A stretch of DNA of 64,000 nt. It comes from Asticcacaulis sp. AC402. Lineage in GTDB: Bacteria > Pseudomonadota > Alphaproteobacteria > Caulobacterales > Caulobacteraceae. The number at the start of each line of letters is the position of its first letter. The stretch's first letter is position 1. The stretch spans positions 28,090 through 92,089 of the forward strand of contig NZ_AWGC01000024.1 in NCBI RefSeq assembly GCF_000495835.1, read 5' to 3'. The position numbers and the translations under genes were made by a program. Under the pieces are notes generated by a model, which was given only the letters and a program-made list of their open reading frames with translations, had not been told where the DNA came from and did no database searches. This document shows positions 25,801-34,514 of this stretch, one piece after another.

Positions 25801-26928
25801 GTCAACGCCTGGCACGAAACCATACTCCCATTCATAGGGCACGCCGGTGTCACCGAGGATAGTTTTGACCAGTCCCGGGAAGGCTTTTTCGGCGCGGACG
25901 TCGTTGGCCAGGATGACAACGCAGCGTTTTCCGGCTTCGATACAGACCAGGGTATTGCCTGTGGTGTCGTTGTGGCCGCCCTTGTAAAAGCCTCGTCCCT
26001 GCGGACCGTCGAAGACTATGACGCCCAGGCCGGCATAGAGGTCCTTGCGTTGTTGTGCGGGGGGAAGTTCCGGCTGGAAACTACTGAACTGCGAGCGGGT
26101 TGTGATGTGCAGTTGCGGTTTGGTCAGTTCGGCGCGAGAGGCCGGCGACAGGCCATCGCCGCGCACCAGTGCGGCGGTGAACCGGGCGATGTCGGTGATG
26201 GTGGTGTCCATCGAACCGGCGGCGCGGACCTTGGAGCGTTCGTCGTGCGGTTCGGTCTGCCCCTCTTCGCCCCAGCCGTCGGCCAGGTTCCCGGCGAAGT
26301 CCGGACGCCAGATCAGCGAGGTCCGGGTCATGCCCAGGCGGTCGAAATTGGCCTGGGTCAGTTGGCCGACATCGAGGTTGAGACCCTTTTCTATGGCGAA
26401 CTGGAGGAGGATGATACCGTCTCCGGAATAGGCATAGCGAGCACCGGGCTCGAAGTGAATTTTCAGGCGACCGTCCGGTTCCAGGAAGCCGAAATTGGCG
26501 AAGCCTGTCGAATGGGTCAAACTGATGCGCGGCGTGATCTTGCGCCAGCGTTCGTCGGCTTTGAGCGGCGCCCAGTCGGCGTACTTGTCTTCTTCCGGAT
26601 AGTCCGGCAGCGGCTTGGGCAGGATATCGGCGATGGGCGTGTCGAGCTTGAGCCTGCCCTGATCGACCAGTTGCAGCGCCGCATAGGCCATGACCGTCTT
26701 GGTCAGGGAGGCGCCGTACATGATGGTGTCGGGGGTCAGCGGGTCGTTGTTGGTGTTCCGGACGCCGTAGGCCTGGGTGTAGGCGACCTGGCCGTTGTCG
26801 ATAACCGCGATGGCGAGGCCCTTGGCGCCGGTGTCGGCCATGGCTTTGTGTATGGCCGAATCGATGTCGGCCGGCGTGGGGATGGCGCTGCTGAGAAGGG
26901 CTGAGAGGGCAAGGCTGGCCAGCGACAT
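25798..26928 (-). CDS. Class C beta-lactamase-like serine hydrolase (secreted)
   Basis: 376 residues from ATG 26928. The signal peptide is short (LASLALSALLSSAIP). The SxxK nucleophile motif is GASLTKTVM near residue 70. The second motif is YAYSGDG (a YxG variant of YxN), and the third is KGGHND near the C-terminus. These features put it in the serine hydrolase/penicillin-binding-protein-like class rather than among true beta-lactamases; substrate unknown. A cruciform repeat (26936-27065) separates it from lysS. Confidence 0.85.
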   Translation of the reverse strand: MSLASLALSALLSSAIPTPADIDSAIHKAMADTGAKGLAIAVIDNGQVAYTQAYGVRNTNNDPLTPDTIMYGASLTKTVMAYAALQLVDQGRLKLDTPIADILPKPLPDYPEEDKYADWAPLKADERWRKITPRISLTHSTGFANFGFLEPDGRLKIHFEPGARYAYSGDGIILLQFAIEKGLNLDVGQLTQANFDRLGMTRTSLIWRPDFAGNLADGWGEEGQTEPHDERSKVRAAGSMDTTITDIARFTAALVRGDGLSPASRAELTKPQLHITTRSQFSSFQPELPPAQQRKDLYAGLGVIVFDGPQGRGFYKGGHNDTTGNTLVCIEAGKRCVVILANDVRAEKAFPGLVKTILGDTGVPYEWEYGFVPGVD

Positions 26929-26935
26929 GGGAACT

Positions 26936-27065
26936 CCAGTAATGGGGTTTGGGGCCTGAGGCCCCAAGTCTTCTCTTCCTTACCTTGACGTCGCCCGCTT
27001 CGGGGCGAGGTCAAGGTAAGGAAGAGAAAAGATGTGGGGTCGCGGACCCCAAACCCCGTTACTGG
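26936..27065. repeat. Four-arm cruciform palindromic repeat, copy C2
   Basis: Outer arms 26936-26950 and 27051-27065 (CCAGTAATGGGGTTT/AAACCCCGTTACTGG, one mismatch). Hairpin GGGGCC/GGCCCC at 26951-26965, a 17-bp perfect central stem 26973-26989 with 27010-27026 (plus a loop-proximal CGCCC/GGGGCG extension), and hairpin GGGGTC/GACCCC at 27036-27050. The order of the GGGGCC and GGGGTC hairpins is the reverse of copy C1, so C2 is the same element in the opposite orientation. Confidence 0.88.
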
Positions 27066-27069
27066 CTGC

Positions 27070-28758
27070 CTATTCGCCTACCAGCTTGCCCTCTATCCCC
27101 TGCTCAAGCAAGTCAATCGTCCGCTCCAACCCGAAAATCGCCACGAACGATCCAAACCGCGGCCCCTGCGATTGCCCGAGCAGGACCTCATACAAAGCTT
27201 GAAACCAGGCGCGCAAAGGGTCGAATTCATGCGTCTTGCCGACCTCGAAGACCAAACCCTGCAAGGTCTCAGCATCCCGCGTATCCGCCGGCAAGGCACG
27301 GAATCGCTCAGCCAGGTCCCGCATCGCCGCAGCCTCCCGCGCGTCCGGTAGCCGGAACGCCTTCGACGGCTTCACGAAGTCCTCGAAATAGTTCAACGCA
27401 TATCCCGCAAGACGATCCAGCAAAGGCTCGGACTCCGGCGTCGCCCCCGGGATGTAGGCACGCAGGAAGCCCCACAGCGTATCCTTGTCCGAAGCGTTCG
27501 CCGCCGACACCAGGTTCAGCATCAATCCAAACGTCACCGGCATCCCCTCGCCGGCCTCCTGGCCGCGCAGAACGAACCAAACCGGGTTCTCGATCTGCTT
27601 GGCGAGGTCCTGCTTCGGATAGGCTTCCAACTGCTGGAGATATTCGTCCGTCGCCCGCGGTATGACGTCGAAGTACAGCTTCTTGGCCGACTTGGGCGAC
27701 TGGAACATATAATAGGCCAGGCTCTCCGGCGCGCCATAGCGCAGCCAGTCCTCCATGGTCAGGCCATTGCCCTTCGACTTCGAAATCTTCTGGCCCTGCT
27801 CATCGAGGAACAGTTCGTAATTGAACCCTTCCGGCGGCACACCGCCCAGCACCCGACAAACCTGAGACGACACCTTAACGGAATCGATCAAGTCCTTGCC
27901 GGACATCTCATAATCGACGCCTAGTGCAGCCCAGCGCATGGCCCAGTCAGGCTTCCACTGCATCTTGACGTGTCCGCCGGTCACCGGAACCTCAAAACGC
28001 TCGGCTTTGCCAGTTACGGAATCTGGTTCTTCAAACACGATCGTGCCCTTCGACACATTGCGTTCCAGGGTCGGCACCTGCAGGACATGGCCGGTCTTCG
28101 GCGAGATCGGCAGGAAGGGCGAATAGGTCGAACGGCGGTCCGGCCCCAAGGTCGGCAGCATGATCTTCTGGATATCGTCGAAACGCTCCAAAGCCATCAG
28201 CAGGGTCGTGTCAAACACCCCGCCCTTGTAGCAGTCCGTCGAAGACAGGAATTCATAAGCGAATCCAAAGCCATCCAGAAACTTCATAAGTCGATGGTTG
28301 TTGTGCTGGCCGAATGACGGATGCTCGCCGAAGGGATCGCGCACAACGGTCAAAGGCTTGTACAGATCTTCACGCAAAATCTCAGAATTGGGAATGCCCT
28401 CCGGCACCTTACGCAAACCGTCCATATCGTCCGAGAAGCAGATCAGCCGCGACGGCCATACCCCACCGGTCATGGCATCAAAAGCCTGACGGACCATGGT
28501 CGTACGTGCCACCTCACCGAAGGTGCCAATGTGGGGCAAACCCGACGGGCCGTAGCCGGTCTCAAAGATCACCGGCCGCCCCAGGCCCTCGAAATTGCCC
28601 AAGGCCTCGTCCAACTTGCCGGCCTCGATCAGGTTCAATGCCCGTTTCTGCGCCTCATGCCCTTCAACGCGCGCCTTGATCAGGCGCGCGATCAGAGCAC
28701 GGGCCTGTTCAAACGGCCATGCACGGCCGGCGTAAGCAAGGGAAGCGAGAGACGACAT
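27070..28758 (-). CDS. lysS: Lysine--tRNA ligase, class I
   Basis: 562 residues from ATG 28758; an upstream TTG at 28779 is less likely. It charges tRNA-Lys. It is the class I (Rossmann fold) enzyme: HIGH-type motif PSGLPHIGTFGE near residue 70 and KMSKS-type KISKSKGNG near 285, both diagnostic. The zinc-finger-free C-terminal anticodon-binding helices follow. Class I LysRS is typical of archaea and many alphaproteobacteria. It is divergent from the MerR regulator. Confidence 0.95.
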   Translation of the reverse strand: MSSLASLAYAGRAWPFEQARALIARLIKARVEGHEAQKRALNLIEAGKLDEALGNFEGLGRPVIFETGYGPSGLPHIGTFGEVARTTMVRQAFDAMTGGVWPSRLICFSDDMDGLRKVPEGIPNSEILREDLYKPLTVVRDPFGEHPSFGQHNNHRLMKFLDGFGFAYEFLSSTDCYKGGVFDTTLLMALERFDDIQKIMLPTLGPDRRSTYSPFLPISPKTGHVLQVPTLERNVSKGTIVFEEPDSVTGKAERFEVPVTGGHVKMQWKPDWAMRWAALGVDYEMSGKDLIDSVKVSSQVCRVLGGVPPEGFNYELFLDEQGQKISKSKGNGLTMEDWLRYGAPESLAYYMFQSPKSAKKLYFDVIPRATDEYLQQLEAYPKQDLAKQIENPVWFVLRGQEAGEGMPVTFGLMLNLVSAANASDKDTLWGFLRAYIPGATPESEPLLDRLAGYALNYFEDFVKPSKAFRLPDAREAAAMRDLAERFRALPADTRDAETLQGLVFEVGKTHEFDPLRAWFQALYEVLLGQSQGPRFGSFVAIFGLERTIDLLEQGIEGKLVGE

Positions 28759-28900
28759 AATCGGGACGTTACCTTTCAACGGTTGAATGCGTGCCAGCCT
28801 TTAAGCCGCAAGGCCCGAAGCGTCAATGCAGAAGCGCCGCGCGGTGGGCCTTATCCCTAGGGAAACAATTAGGTTGACCTAGGGTCCAAACGGCCATATC

Positions 28901-28916
28901 TTTACGTTGACGTAAA
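28901..28916. promoter_or_regulatory. MerR/LiuR-type operator palindrome
   Basis: TTTACGTTGACGTAAA has perfect 7-bp arms around a 2-bp centre. It sits 25 bp before the start of the MerR regulator and in the shared gap with lysS. This matches the TTTACGTnnACGTAAA style of LiuR-family operators, so the regulator probably controls itself and the downstream acyl-CoA dehydrogenase. The site is seen; the assignment is inference. Confidence 0.75.
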
Positions 28917-28941
28917 TGTAAACTTTTGCCATAAGACAACC

Positions 28942-29352
28942 ATGGACAGCCACCGCACCTATTCCATCCGCCAACTCTCGAAAGAATTCGATGTCACCGC
29001 CCGCGCCCTGCGATTCTACGAGGACAAGGGCTTAATCCACCCCGAGCGCAAGGGCCAGACCCGGCTCTACTCGTCGCGAGACCGCGCGCGGTTGCAACTG
29101 ATTTTGCGTGGCAAACGGCTGGGATTCTCCTTGATAGAAATCCAGGAAATCCTCGACCTTTACACGCCGAACGACCATGGTGTTGCCCAGATGCGCGCGA
29201 CACTCGGCAAGTATCGTCGTCAAATTGAGACGTTGAAGCGCCAGCGCGAGGATATCGACGCTGCCATCCACGATATGCAGGACGGCTGCATCTGGCTGGA
29301 AGGCGAGATAACCAAGATGGAGGCCGAAAACCTCAAGCCAGGCAACGCGTAA
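28942..29352 (+). CDS. liuR: MerR-family regulator, LiuR-like
   Basis: 136 residues. The N-terminal helix-turn-helix-wing is TYSIRQLSKEFDVTARALRFYEDKGLI, then RLYSSRDRARLQLILRGKRLGFSL, the standard MerR DNA-binding domain (1-70). A C-terminal coiled dimerisation helix (~80-125) follows. There is no metal-binding Cys cluster; the one Cys (DMQDGCIWLE) is near the end of the coil. In proteobacteria LiuR-type proteins control branched-chain amino acid/acyl-CoA catabolism. The palindrome at 28901-28916 and the next gene (acyl-CoA dehydrogenase) support that. Confidence 0.85.
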   Translation: MDSHRTYSIRQLSKEFDVTARALRFYEDKGLIHPERKGQTRLYSSRDRARLQLILRGKRLGFSLIEIQEILDLYTPNDHGVAQMRATLGKYRRQIETLKRQREDIDAAIHDMQDGCIWLEGEITKMEAENLKPGNA

Positions 29353-29399
29353 GAAAAAACCACCCAATCTGCAGGAAGCAAACCTAAAGGATATCGAAC

Positions 29400-31190
29400 A
29401 TGGCTTACAAAGCTCCGGTCCGCGATTATCAGTTCCTCATCGCGGACGTTTTCAAAACCGATCAGTTTCACAATCTGAAGGGCTTCGAAGACGCCGATTC
29501 GGCCACCGTCTTCGCCATTCTGGAAGAGGCCGCCAAGTTCACCGAAGAAGTCGTTCATCCCATCAACATCACCGGTGACAAGGAGGGCTGCACCCTCGAT
29601 CCGGTGACGCACGAAGTGACGGCACCCAAGGGTTACAAAGAGGCCTACAAGGCGCTGACCGAAGCCGGCTGGACGGCTCTGTCGGGCGACCCGGCCTATG
29701 GCGGCCAGGGTCTGCCGCATTTCGTCAACACCGCCTTCTCCGAAATGCTGTCGGGCGCCTCCAGCGCCTTTGGCATGTATCCGGGCTTGACCGAGGGCGC
29801 CATCTCGGCCCTGACGGCCGGCGGCACCCAGGAACACAAGGACCTTTACCTGCCTAAACTGATCTCGGGTGAATGGTCAGGGACGATGAACCTGACGGAA
29901 CCCCATTGCGGTACCGATCTGGGTCTGCTGCGCTCCAAAGCGGTGCCGGCAGCGAACGGGTCTTACAAGATCAGCGGCCAGAAGATCTGGATCTCGGCCG
30001 GCGAGCATGACTTCACCAGCAATATCTGCCATCTGGTCCTGGCCCGCATCGAGGGCGCTCCGGAAGGCGTGAAGGGGATTTCGCTGTTCCTGGTGCCCAA
30101 GTTCGTTCCCGACGCCGCCGGCAATCCAGGGGAACGCAACAGCCTGCATTGCGCCGGGTTGGAGCACAAGATGGGCATCCACGGCAATTCGACCTGTGTC
30201 ATGGTCTATGAGGAGGCCACGGGCTTCCTGCTGGGCGCGCCGAACGAAGGCCTGAAGATCATGTTCTACATGATGAATGCGGCACGCTATGGCGTCGGCC
30301 TCCAGGGCCTGGCGATCGGCCATGCCGCCTATGTCGCCGCGGTCGATTTCGCCAAGGAGCGTTTGCAGGGCCGGGCACTGACGGGACCGAAGTCGCCCGA
30401 AAAGCCAGCCGACAGCATCCTGGTCCACCCCGATGTGCGGCGTATGCTGCTTGAGTCGCGGGCACTCATGGAGGGCGGCCGCGCCTTCCTGATCTGGCTG
30501 GCGCTGCAGGCCGACTTCCAACATGCGGCAGAAGATGAAAAAGACCGTGAAAAAGCTAACGATTACATGGGCTTGCTGACACCTGTCGTAAAGGCATATT
30601 TGACCGAGAAGGGTCTGAAAGTCACCCAGGATGCGATGCAGGTCCATGGTGGGTCGGGCTTTACCGAGCACTTCCCGGCATCGCAATACATGCGCGATGT
30701 AAGGATCACGCTGATCTATGAGGGCACCAACGGGATTCAGGCTCTGGACCTGGTTGGGCGCAAGCTGCCGTCCAAGGGCGGCCGCGCCATGCAAAGTTTC
30801 ATGGGCGAGATCGATGCCTACGTAGCAGCGGAAGAGGCCGGGTCGGCTGTGCCGCAGTACGTGAAAGCGTTGAAGGAGACCAAGGCCAAGCTGATGGACG
30901 GTACCCTGTGGCTGATGCAGAACGGCATGGGCAATCCCGACAATGCCGCCGCGGGGTCTTTGGATTACCTGAACATCTTTGGATTGACCTGCCTGAGCTA
31001 TATGTGGGCAATGATGGCCAAGGAAGCGCAAGGCAAGATCGCCGAAGGTTCGACCGATCCCTTCTACGCCAGCAAGCTGAAGGTCGGGCGGGTGTTCCTG
31101 GAACGTATTCTGCCCGAAGCCGATGCCCATCTGGCCAAGATGAAGGGTGGGGCCGAGGCGATCATGGCATTGGAAGACGAGTTGTTTTAA
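29400..31190 (+). CDS. Acyl-CoA dehydrogenase, long C-terminal-domain type (DmdC/FadE-like)
   Basis: 596 residues, the length of the DmdC-type group rather than the ~380-residue short-chain enzymes. It oxidises an acyl-CoA with FAD and passes electrons to ETF. The FAD/substrate loop is LTEPHCGTDLGLL, followed by KIWISAGEHD. The catalytic Glu is in IYEGTNGIQALDLVGRK. An extra C-terminal helical domain (~475-596) is present. It is 47 bp downstream of the LiuR-like regulator and probably cotranscribed. The substrate (branched-chain or 3-methylthiopropionyl-CoA) is undecided. Confidence 0.9.
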   Translation: MAYKAPVRDYQFLIADVFKTDQFHNLKGFEDADSATVFAILEEAAKFTEEVVHPINITGDKEGCTLDPVTHEVTAPKGYKEAYKALTEAGWTALSGDPAYGGQGLPHFVNTAFSEMLSGASSAFGMYPGLTEGAISALTAGGTQEHKDLYLPKLISGEWSGTMNLTEPHCGTDLGLLRSKAVPAANGSYKISGQKIWISAGEHDFTSNICHLVLARIEGAPEGVKGISLFLVPKFVPDAAGNPGERNSLHCAGLEHKMGIHGNSTCVMVYEEATGFLLGAPNEGLKIMFYMMNAARYGVGLQGLAIGHAAYVAAVDFAKERLQGRALTGPKSPEKPADSILVHPDVRRMLLESRALMEGGRAFLIWLALQADFQHAAEDEKDREKANDYMGLLTPVVKAYLTEKGLKVTQDAMQVHGGSGFTEHFPASQYMRDVRITLIYEGTNGIQALDLVGRKLPSKGGRAMQSFMGEIDAYVAAEEAGSAVPQYVKALKETKAKLMDGTLWLMQNGMGNPDNAAAGSLDYLNIFGLTCLSYMWAMMAKEAQGKIAEGSTDPFYASKLKVGRVFLERILPEADAHLAKMKGGAEAIMALEDELF

Positions 31191-31244
31191 TGGCCAGAGC
31201 CGGGGGCTCTGGACTCGCACCTCTTTAAGAACATCATCGAAAAA

Positions 31245-31270
31245 GTCGGGCCCTTTCGCCCGGCTTTTTT
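31245..31270 (+). terminator. Rho-independent terminator after acyl-CoA dehydrogenase
   Basis: Stem GTCGGGC/GCCCGGC (31245-31251 with 31258-31264; one G-T pair) is followed by six T residues (31265-31270), 55 bp past the dehydrogenase stop. Confidence 0.82.
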
Positions 31271-31370
31271 GATAACTGTCCTGAAAAGTTTCGAGGTCCA
31301 CGGTTCTGTTAGCCTGGCCTTTAAACCTTCATCATCACCTGCTACGGTCCGGGGACAAAAGGGGCTGAAC

Positions 31371-32660
31371 ATGCTGAAAAAGAGTCTCGCGGGCCTTGGC
31401 CTGACCCTCCTTGTAATGATCACGGGTGTAGCCATCTGGCTGAGCGCGGCGCCGCCTGAGTTGTTGCGCGTTGGCACGGGCTATGCCGCAAAGATCCTCT
31501 GCTCGAACGTGTTCCTGACCGGCCGCGACGCCAGGACGGTGCTCGCCGAGGATGTTCAGGCGCCGGGGCATCCCCTGTTGAAGCTGGTAACCTTCAACAT
31601 TGACGACAGGGTCGTGACCACCCGGTTGCTGGGTATGTTCGCGCCCGGCACCGCCGTCTACCGGCCGGGCCTGGGCTGTGTCAGCGTAATCGATGGCGAC
31701 GTTGCCAAGGTCGCCGGCCTCGGCCTGCCCGACGTGAAGCCAGAACCCCAGGGAGCGGCTGTCGTGCCAACCGGTAAGTTGGCGGATATCTTGTCCGACC
31801 CGGCACTGACCGGCCCCGGAATGCGCGCTGTCGTCGTGATGCAAGACGGCAAGATCATGGGTGAAGCCTATGGCGAAGGCTTCTCGCCGGATACCCGCCT
31901 GCTCGGCTGGTCAATGACGAAAACGGTCAATGCCGCTCTGCTCGGACGTGCCGCCCAGGACCTTGGCCTCAGCCTTGACCAGACGGTCGTGGCGCCCGCC
32001 GTCTCGGTTCGCGACCTGGCCGCGATGAAAAGTGGCCTGGCGTTCAACGAGGACTACGGCGGCGTCTCGGACGTCTCGCGCATGCTGTACCTGGAACCCG
32101 ACATGGCGACCTTCGCGGCGGGGCTGCCGGCAGGTGACAAATCCTACGCTTATTCAACAGGTACCAGCCTCATCCTGACACGGAGTTGGATGACCGCTGC
32201 CGGCAAGGACGCCCTCGCCTACCCGCGCGACGCCCTGTTCGGTCCGCTGGGCATGACCAGCGCCGTCTTCGAAACCGACGAGAGCGGCACCTTTGTCGGT
32301 GGATCTTATATTTACGCGACGGCGCGCGACTGGGGGCGGTTCGGCCAGTTCCTGCTGCAAGACGGCGTGTGGAATAGGCAGCGCCTTCTGCCCGAAGGAT
32401 TTGTCGGCCTGATGCAAACCTCGAACGGGTCCGCTGAAGGCTACAGCCAGATGCAGTCGTGGCTGAAAGGTCCAGGCGAAAGCGATACCGGCAAGATGAC
32501 CGGTCTGCCGGCGGATACCTTCTGGCTGCGCGGTCATGACGGCCAAAGCGTCACCATAATCCCGTCGCAACGGTTGATTGTCGTGCGGATGGGTCTGACG
32601 CCCTGGGATCGGGGCTACCGCCCGGAGGCGCTTGTGAAGGCTATTGCTGAAGTAAAGTAA
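31371..32660 (+). CDS. Class C beta-lactamase-like serine hydrolase with N-terminal membrane helix
   Basis: 429 residues from ATG 31371, which has AGGGGCTG in front. A single hydrophobic N-terminal segment (SLAGLGLTLLVMITGVAIWL) anchors it to the membrane or serves as an uncleaved signal. Catalytic motifs are LGWSMTKTV (SxxK), YAYSTGTS (YxT) and RGHDGQ (HxG). It belongs to the same broad class as the protein at 25798-26928 but is not a close copy. Function unknown. Confidence 0.82.
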   Translation: MLKKSLAGLGLTLLVMITGVAIWLSAAPPELLRVGTGYAAKILCSNVFLTGRDARTVLAEDVQAPGHPLLKLVTFNIDDRVVTTRLLGMFAPGTAVYRPGLGCVSVIDGDVAKVAGLGLPDVKPEPQGAAVVPTGKLADILSDPALTGPGMRAVVVMQDGKIMGEAYGEGFSPDTRLLGWSMTKTVNAALLGRAAQDLGLSLDQTVVAPAVSVRDLAAMKSGLAFNEDYGGVSDVSRMLYLEPDMATFAAGLPAGDKSYAYSTGTSLILTRSWMTAAGKDALAYPRDALFGPLGMTSAVFETDESGTFVGGSYIYATARDWGRFGQFLLQDGVWNRQRLLPEGFVGLMQTSNGSAEGYSQMQSWLKGPGESDTGKMTGLPADTFWLRGHDGQSVTIIPSQRLIVVRMGLTPWDRGYRPEALVKAIAEVK

Positions 32661-32664
32661 GGTT

Positions 32665-32686
32665 TGCAGGAGGCTCGCCTCCTGCA
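32665..32686. terminator. Bidirectional hairpin between convergent genes
   Basis: TGCAGGAGGC and its exact reverse complement GCCTCCTGCA (32665-32674, 32677-32686) form a tight stem between the convergent serine hydrolase and peroxiredoxin stops. There is no T-run on either side, so termination may be Rho-assisted. Confidence 0.6.
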
Positions 32687-32696
32687 CCTCATAACA

Positions 32697-33179
32697 TTAC
32701 AACTGTGCCAGCACATGCTCCGCCGATGACACACGGAATTCGCCCGGGGCTTCGACGAACAACTGCTCGACCTTGCCGTCCTTGACGATCATGGCGTAGC
32801 GCTGCGACCGCGGGCCCATGCCAAAGCCCGAGCCGTCCAACTCCAGCCCGACCGCCCTGGCGAAATCGCCATTTCCATCAGCCAGCATCACCACTTCGTC
32901 GGCAATGCCCTGGTCCTTAGCCCAGGCCTTCATCACGAAATAGTCATTCACCGAGGTACAGGCGACGACATCGACACCCTTTGCCTTGAAATCGGCGATA
33001 TGCTCTTTGAAACCCGGCAGGTGCTTTGCTGAACAGGTCGGCGTGAAGGCGCCCGGAACGGCAAACAGCACGACCGTCTTGCCGGCAAAGAAGTCCGCCA
33101 CGGTGGTCGGCTTGGGACCATCGTCACCGACGACGGTCAGCTTGAGGTCGGGAAAGGTATCACCGGGTTGAACAGTCAT
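32697..33179 (-). CDS. Peroxiredoxin, Prx5-type
   Basis: 160 residues from ATG 33179, which follows AAGGAGA. The larger frame upstream is not coding. The peroxidatic Cys is C49 in VPGAFTPTCSAKHLPGF, the Prx5-group signature. A second Cys (VVACTSVNDYF, ~73) is conserved in the family and may resolve the sulfenic acid. RYAMIVKDGKVEQLFVE is the C-terminal signature. It reduces peroxides with thiol donors in the cytoplasm. It is divergent from yqgE (105-bp gap). Confidence 0.92.
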   Translation of the reverse strand: MTVQPGDTFPDLKLTVVGDDGPKPTTVADFFAGKTVVLFAVPGAFTPTCSAKHLPGFKEHIADFKAKGVDVVACTSVNDYFVMKAWAKDQGIADEVVMLADGNGDFARAVGLELDGSGFGMGPRSQRYAMIVKDGKVEQLFVEAPGEFRVSSAEHVLAQL

Positions 33180-33284
33180 GAATGTCTCCTTAAATTCGTC
33201 TTGCCGGGGACCTATATAGGCAAGGCAACAATGGGCCAAGACGTGGCCCGCAATAAATGTTAAGCTGGGTATAAAGGATGTGTG

Positions 33285-33905
33285 ATGACCGAGCCGGATA
33301 ACAGAACCGACGATCATTTGAACCTGCAAGGCAACCTGCTGATCGCCATGCCAGGCCTGGCAGGTGAACCTTTCGAACACTCCGTGGTCTATGTCTGCCA
33401 GCATGACGAAAACCATGCCATGGGGCTGATCCTCAACCAGCCTATCAACGGCCTGAACTTCGGCAAGATGATCCGCGAACTGGGCATCGACAGCGGCGAC
33501 CGCGCCCCGTCCCTGCAAAAGATCTTCCGTGGCGGACCGGTCCAGAACGACCGCGGTTTCGTCCTGCATAGCCTCGACTATCAGATCGACAAAATCACCT
33601 TGGAACTGGGCGCACCGTTCCAGGACGAAGGTGGTGAAGAAACCGGCGTCGGCCTGACTGCCTCGCGCGATATTCTGGTCGACCTGTCCAGCGGGACCGG
33701 ACCTGCCCGCAGCGTGATCGCCCTGGGCTATGCCGGCTGGGGTCCCGGCCAACTCGAAGACGAGATCACCGCCAATGCGTGGCTGATCGCGCCGGCCAGT
33801 CAAGACTTGATTTTCATGAGCGAACCGGAGCAACTGTGGTCGGCCGCCCTCGCAACCCTCGGCGTCGAGCCCGGCCACCTTTCAGGCACCGCCGGCCGGG
33901 CTTGA
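33285..33905 (+). CDS. YqgE/AlgH family protein
   Basis: 206 residues from ATG 33285 (GTG 33282 also possible), preceded by AAGGA. The YqgE/AlgH fold is seen in the N-terminal LNLQGNLLIAMPGLAGEPFEHSVVYVCQHDE, in GLILNQPI, in FRGGPVQNDRGFVLH, and in the later GYAGWGPGQLEDEI. Family function is not established (a UPF0301 member). It is a single-gene unit, divergent from the peroxiredoxin. Confidence 0.93.
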   Translation: MTEPDNRTDDHLNLQGNLLIAMPGLAGEPFEHSVVYVCQHDENHAMGLILNQPINGLNFGKMIRELGIDSGDRAPSLQKIFRGGPVQNDRGFVLHSLDYQIDKITLELGAPFQDEGGEETGVGLTASRDILVDLSSGTGPARSVIALGYAGWGPGQLEDEITANAWLIAPASQDLIFMSEPEQLWSAALATLGVEPGHLSGTAGRA

Positions 33906-34012
33906 GTTCCCCCGGTCGGCGGAGCTACCGTCCCGTCCGTCGGAAATCGCGATCATGGCATCCACAATAGCCGCATCCGCCTTGACACAAGATGTCTTTA
34001 GGTGGTCGGCCG

Positions 34013-34230
34013 ATGAAACCTCTTAGCGCAATCCTGGCGGCGTGTGCATCGTCTCGGTCGGCGACCACACCCTGACCTTGAGCTTCGCCGACGAACCTGC
34101 TGGCAGCTATCTCATTTACGAATACAGCTGGGTTTCCGCCGAAGAATACCGCATGATCTCACGTCAATATGCCGCGGACGGAACCCCGACAGGCAACCGG
34201 TACGGCGGCACATTCGTCAGATTAACATAG
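34013..34230 (+). pseudogene. Decayed small lipoprotein gene (frameshifted)
   Basis: An ATG at 34013 opens MKPLSAILAAC, a lipoprotein-like signal, but this frame stops after 20 residues. Another frame beginning at a GTG (34042) encodes a plausible 62-residue tail (VGDHTLTLSFADEPAGSYLIY and onward), stopping at 34230. Together they look like one lipoprotein with a deletion between signal and C-terminal part. The family is not recognised. The alternative is that the second frame is a small independent gene. Confidence 0.45.
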
Positions 34231-34262
34231 CATGGAATGTTCGGCGGAGCGGAAAACTCTGT

Positions 34263-34489
34263 AAAGGTTTTGAACCACGAACTACACGAACAGTCACGAA
34301 CTTTGGGATACGGTTGAACCGACCGCGCAGCGGTCCTTCGGTTTGAAGGCCGCTTCGCGGCGGAGGCAGGTTTACAAGAGGTTCGTGGTTTTCATGTTCA
34401 AAAACCTTTGCAGGATTCCGGTTGAACAACACAAACAAGCACGCCCTGAAGTTCGTGCCCGTTCGTGTGGTTCGTGGTTAAACCCTTTA
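34263..34489. mobile_element. MITE-like palindromic element, family A copy 2
   Basis: A 227-bp relative of the element at 23669-23893. The left arm AAAGGTTTTGAACCACGAAC (34263 on) is the inverted repeat of the right arm ending ...GTTCGTGGTTAAACCCTTTA (to 34489). The core has GAAGGCCGCTTCGCGGCGG. A further partial copy of the arm (GAGGTTCGTGGTTTTC) lies inside near 34378. No gene. Confidence 0.75.
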
Positions 34490-34514
34490 CGGAGGTGCGG
34501 GTAGCCGCACAGCG

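Noticed and set aside
29877..31301. 474-residue minus-strand frame opposite the acyl-CoA dehydrogenase.
   Set aside because: His/Gln-rich low-complexity shadow with no motif; the plus-strand gene is certain.
34042..34230. 62-residue frame as an intact small gene.
   Set aside because: The lipoprotein-like start just upstream is out of frame with it, so decay of one gene fits better than a new gene starting at GTG; kept as a pseudogene.
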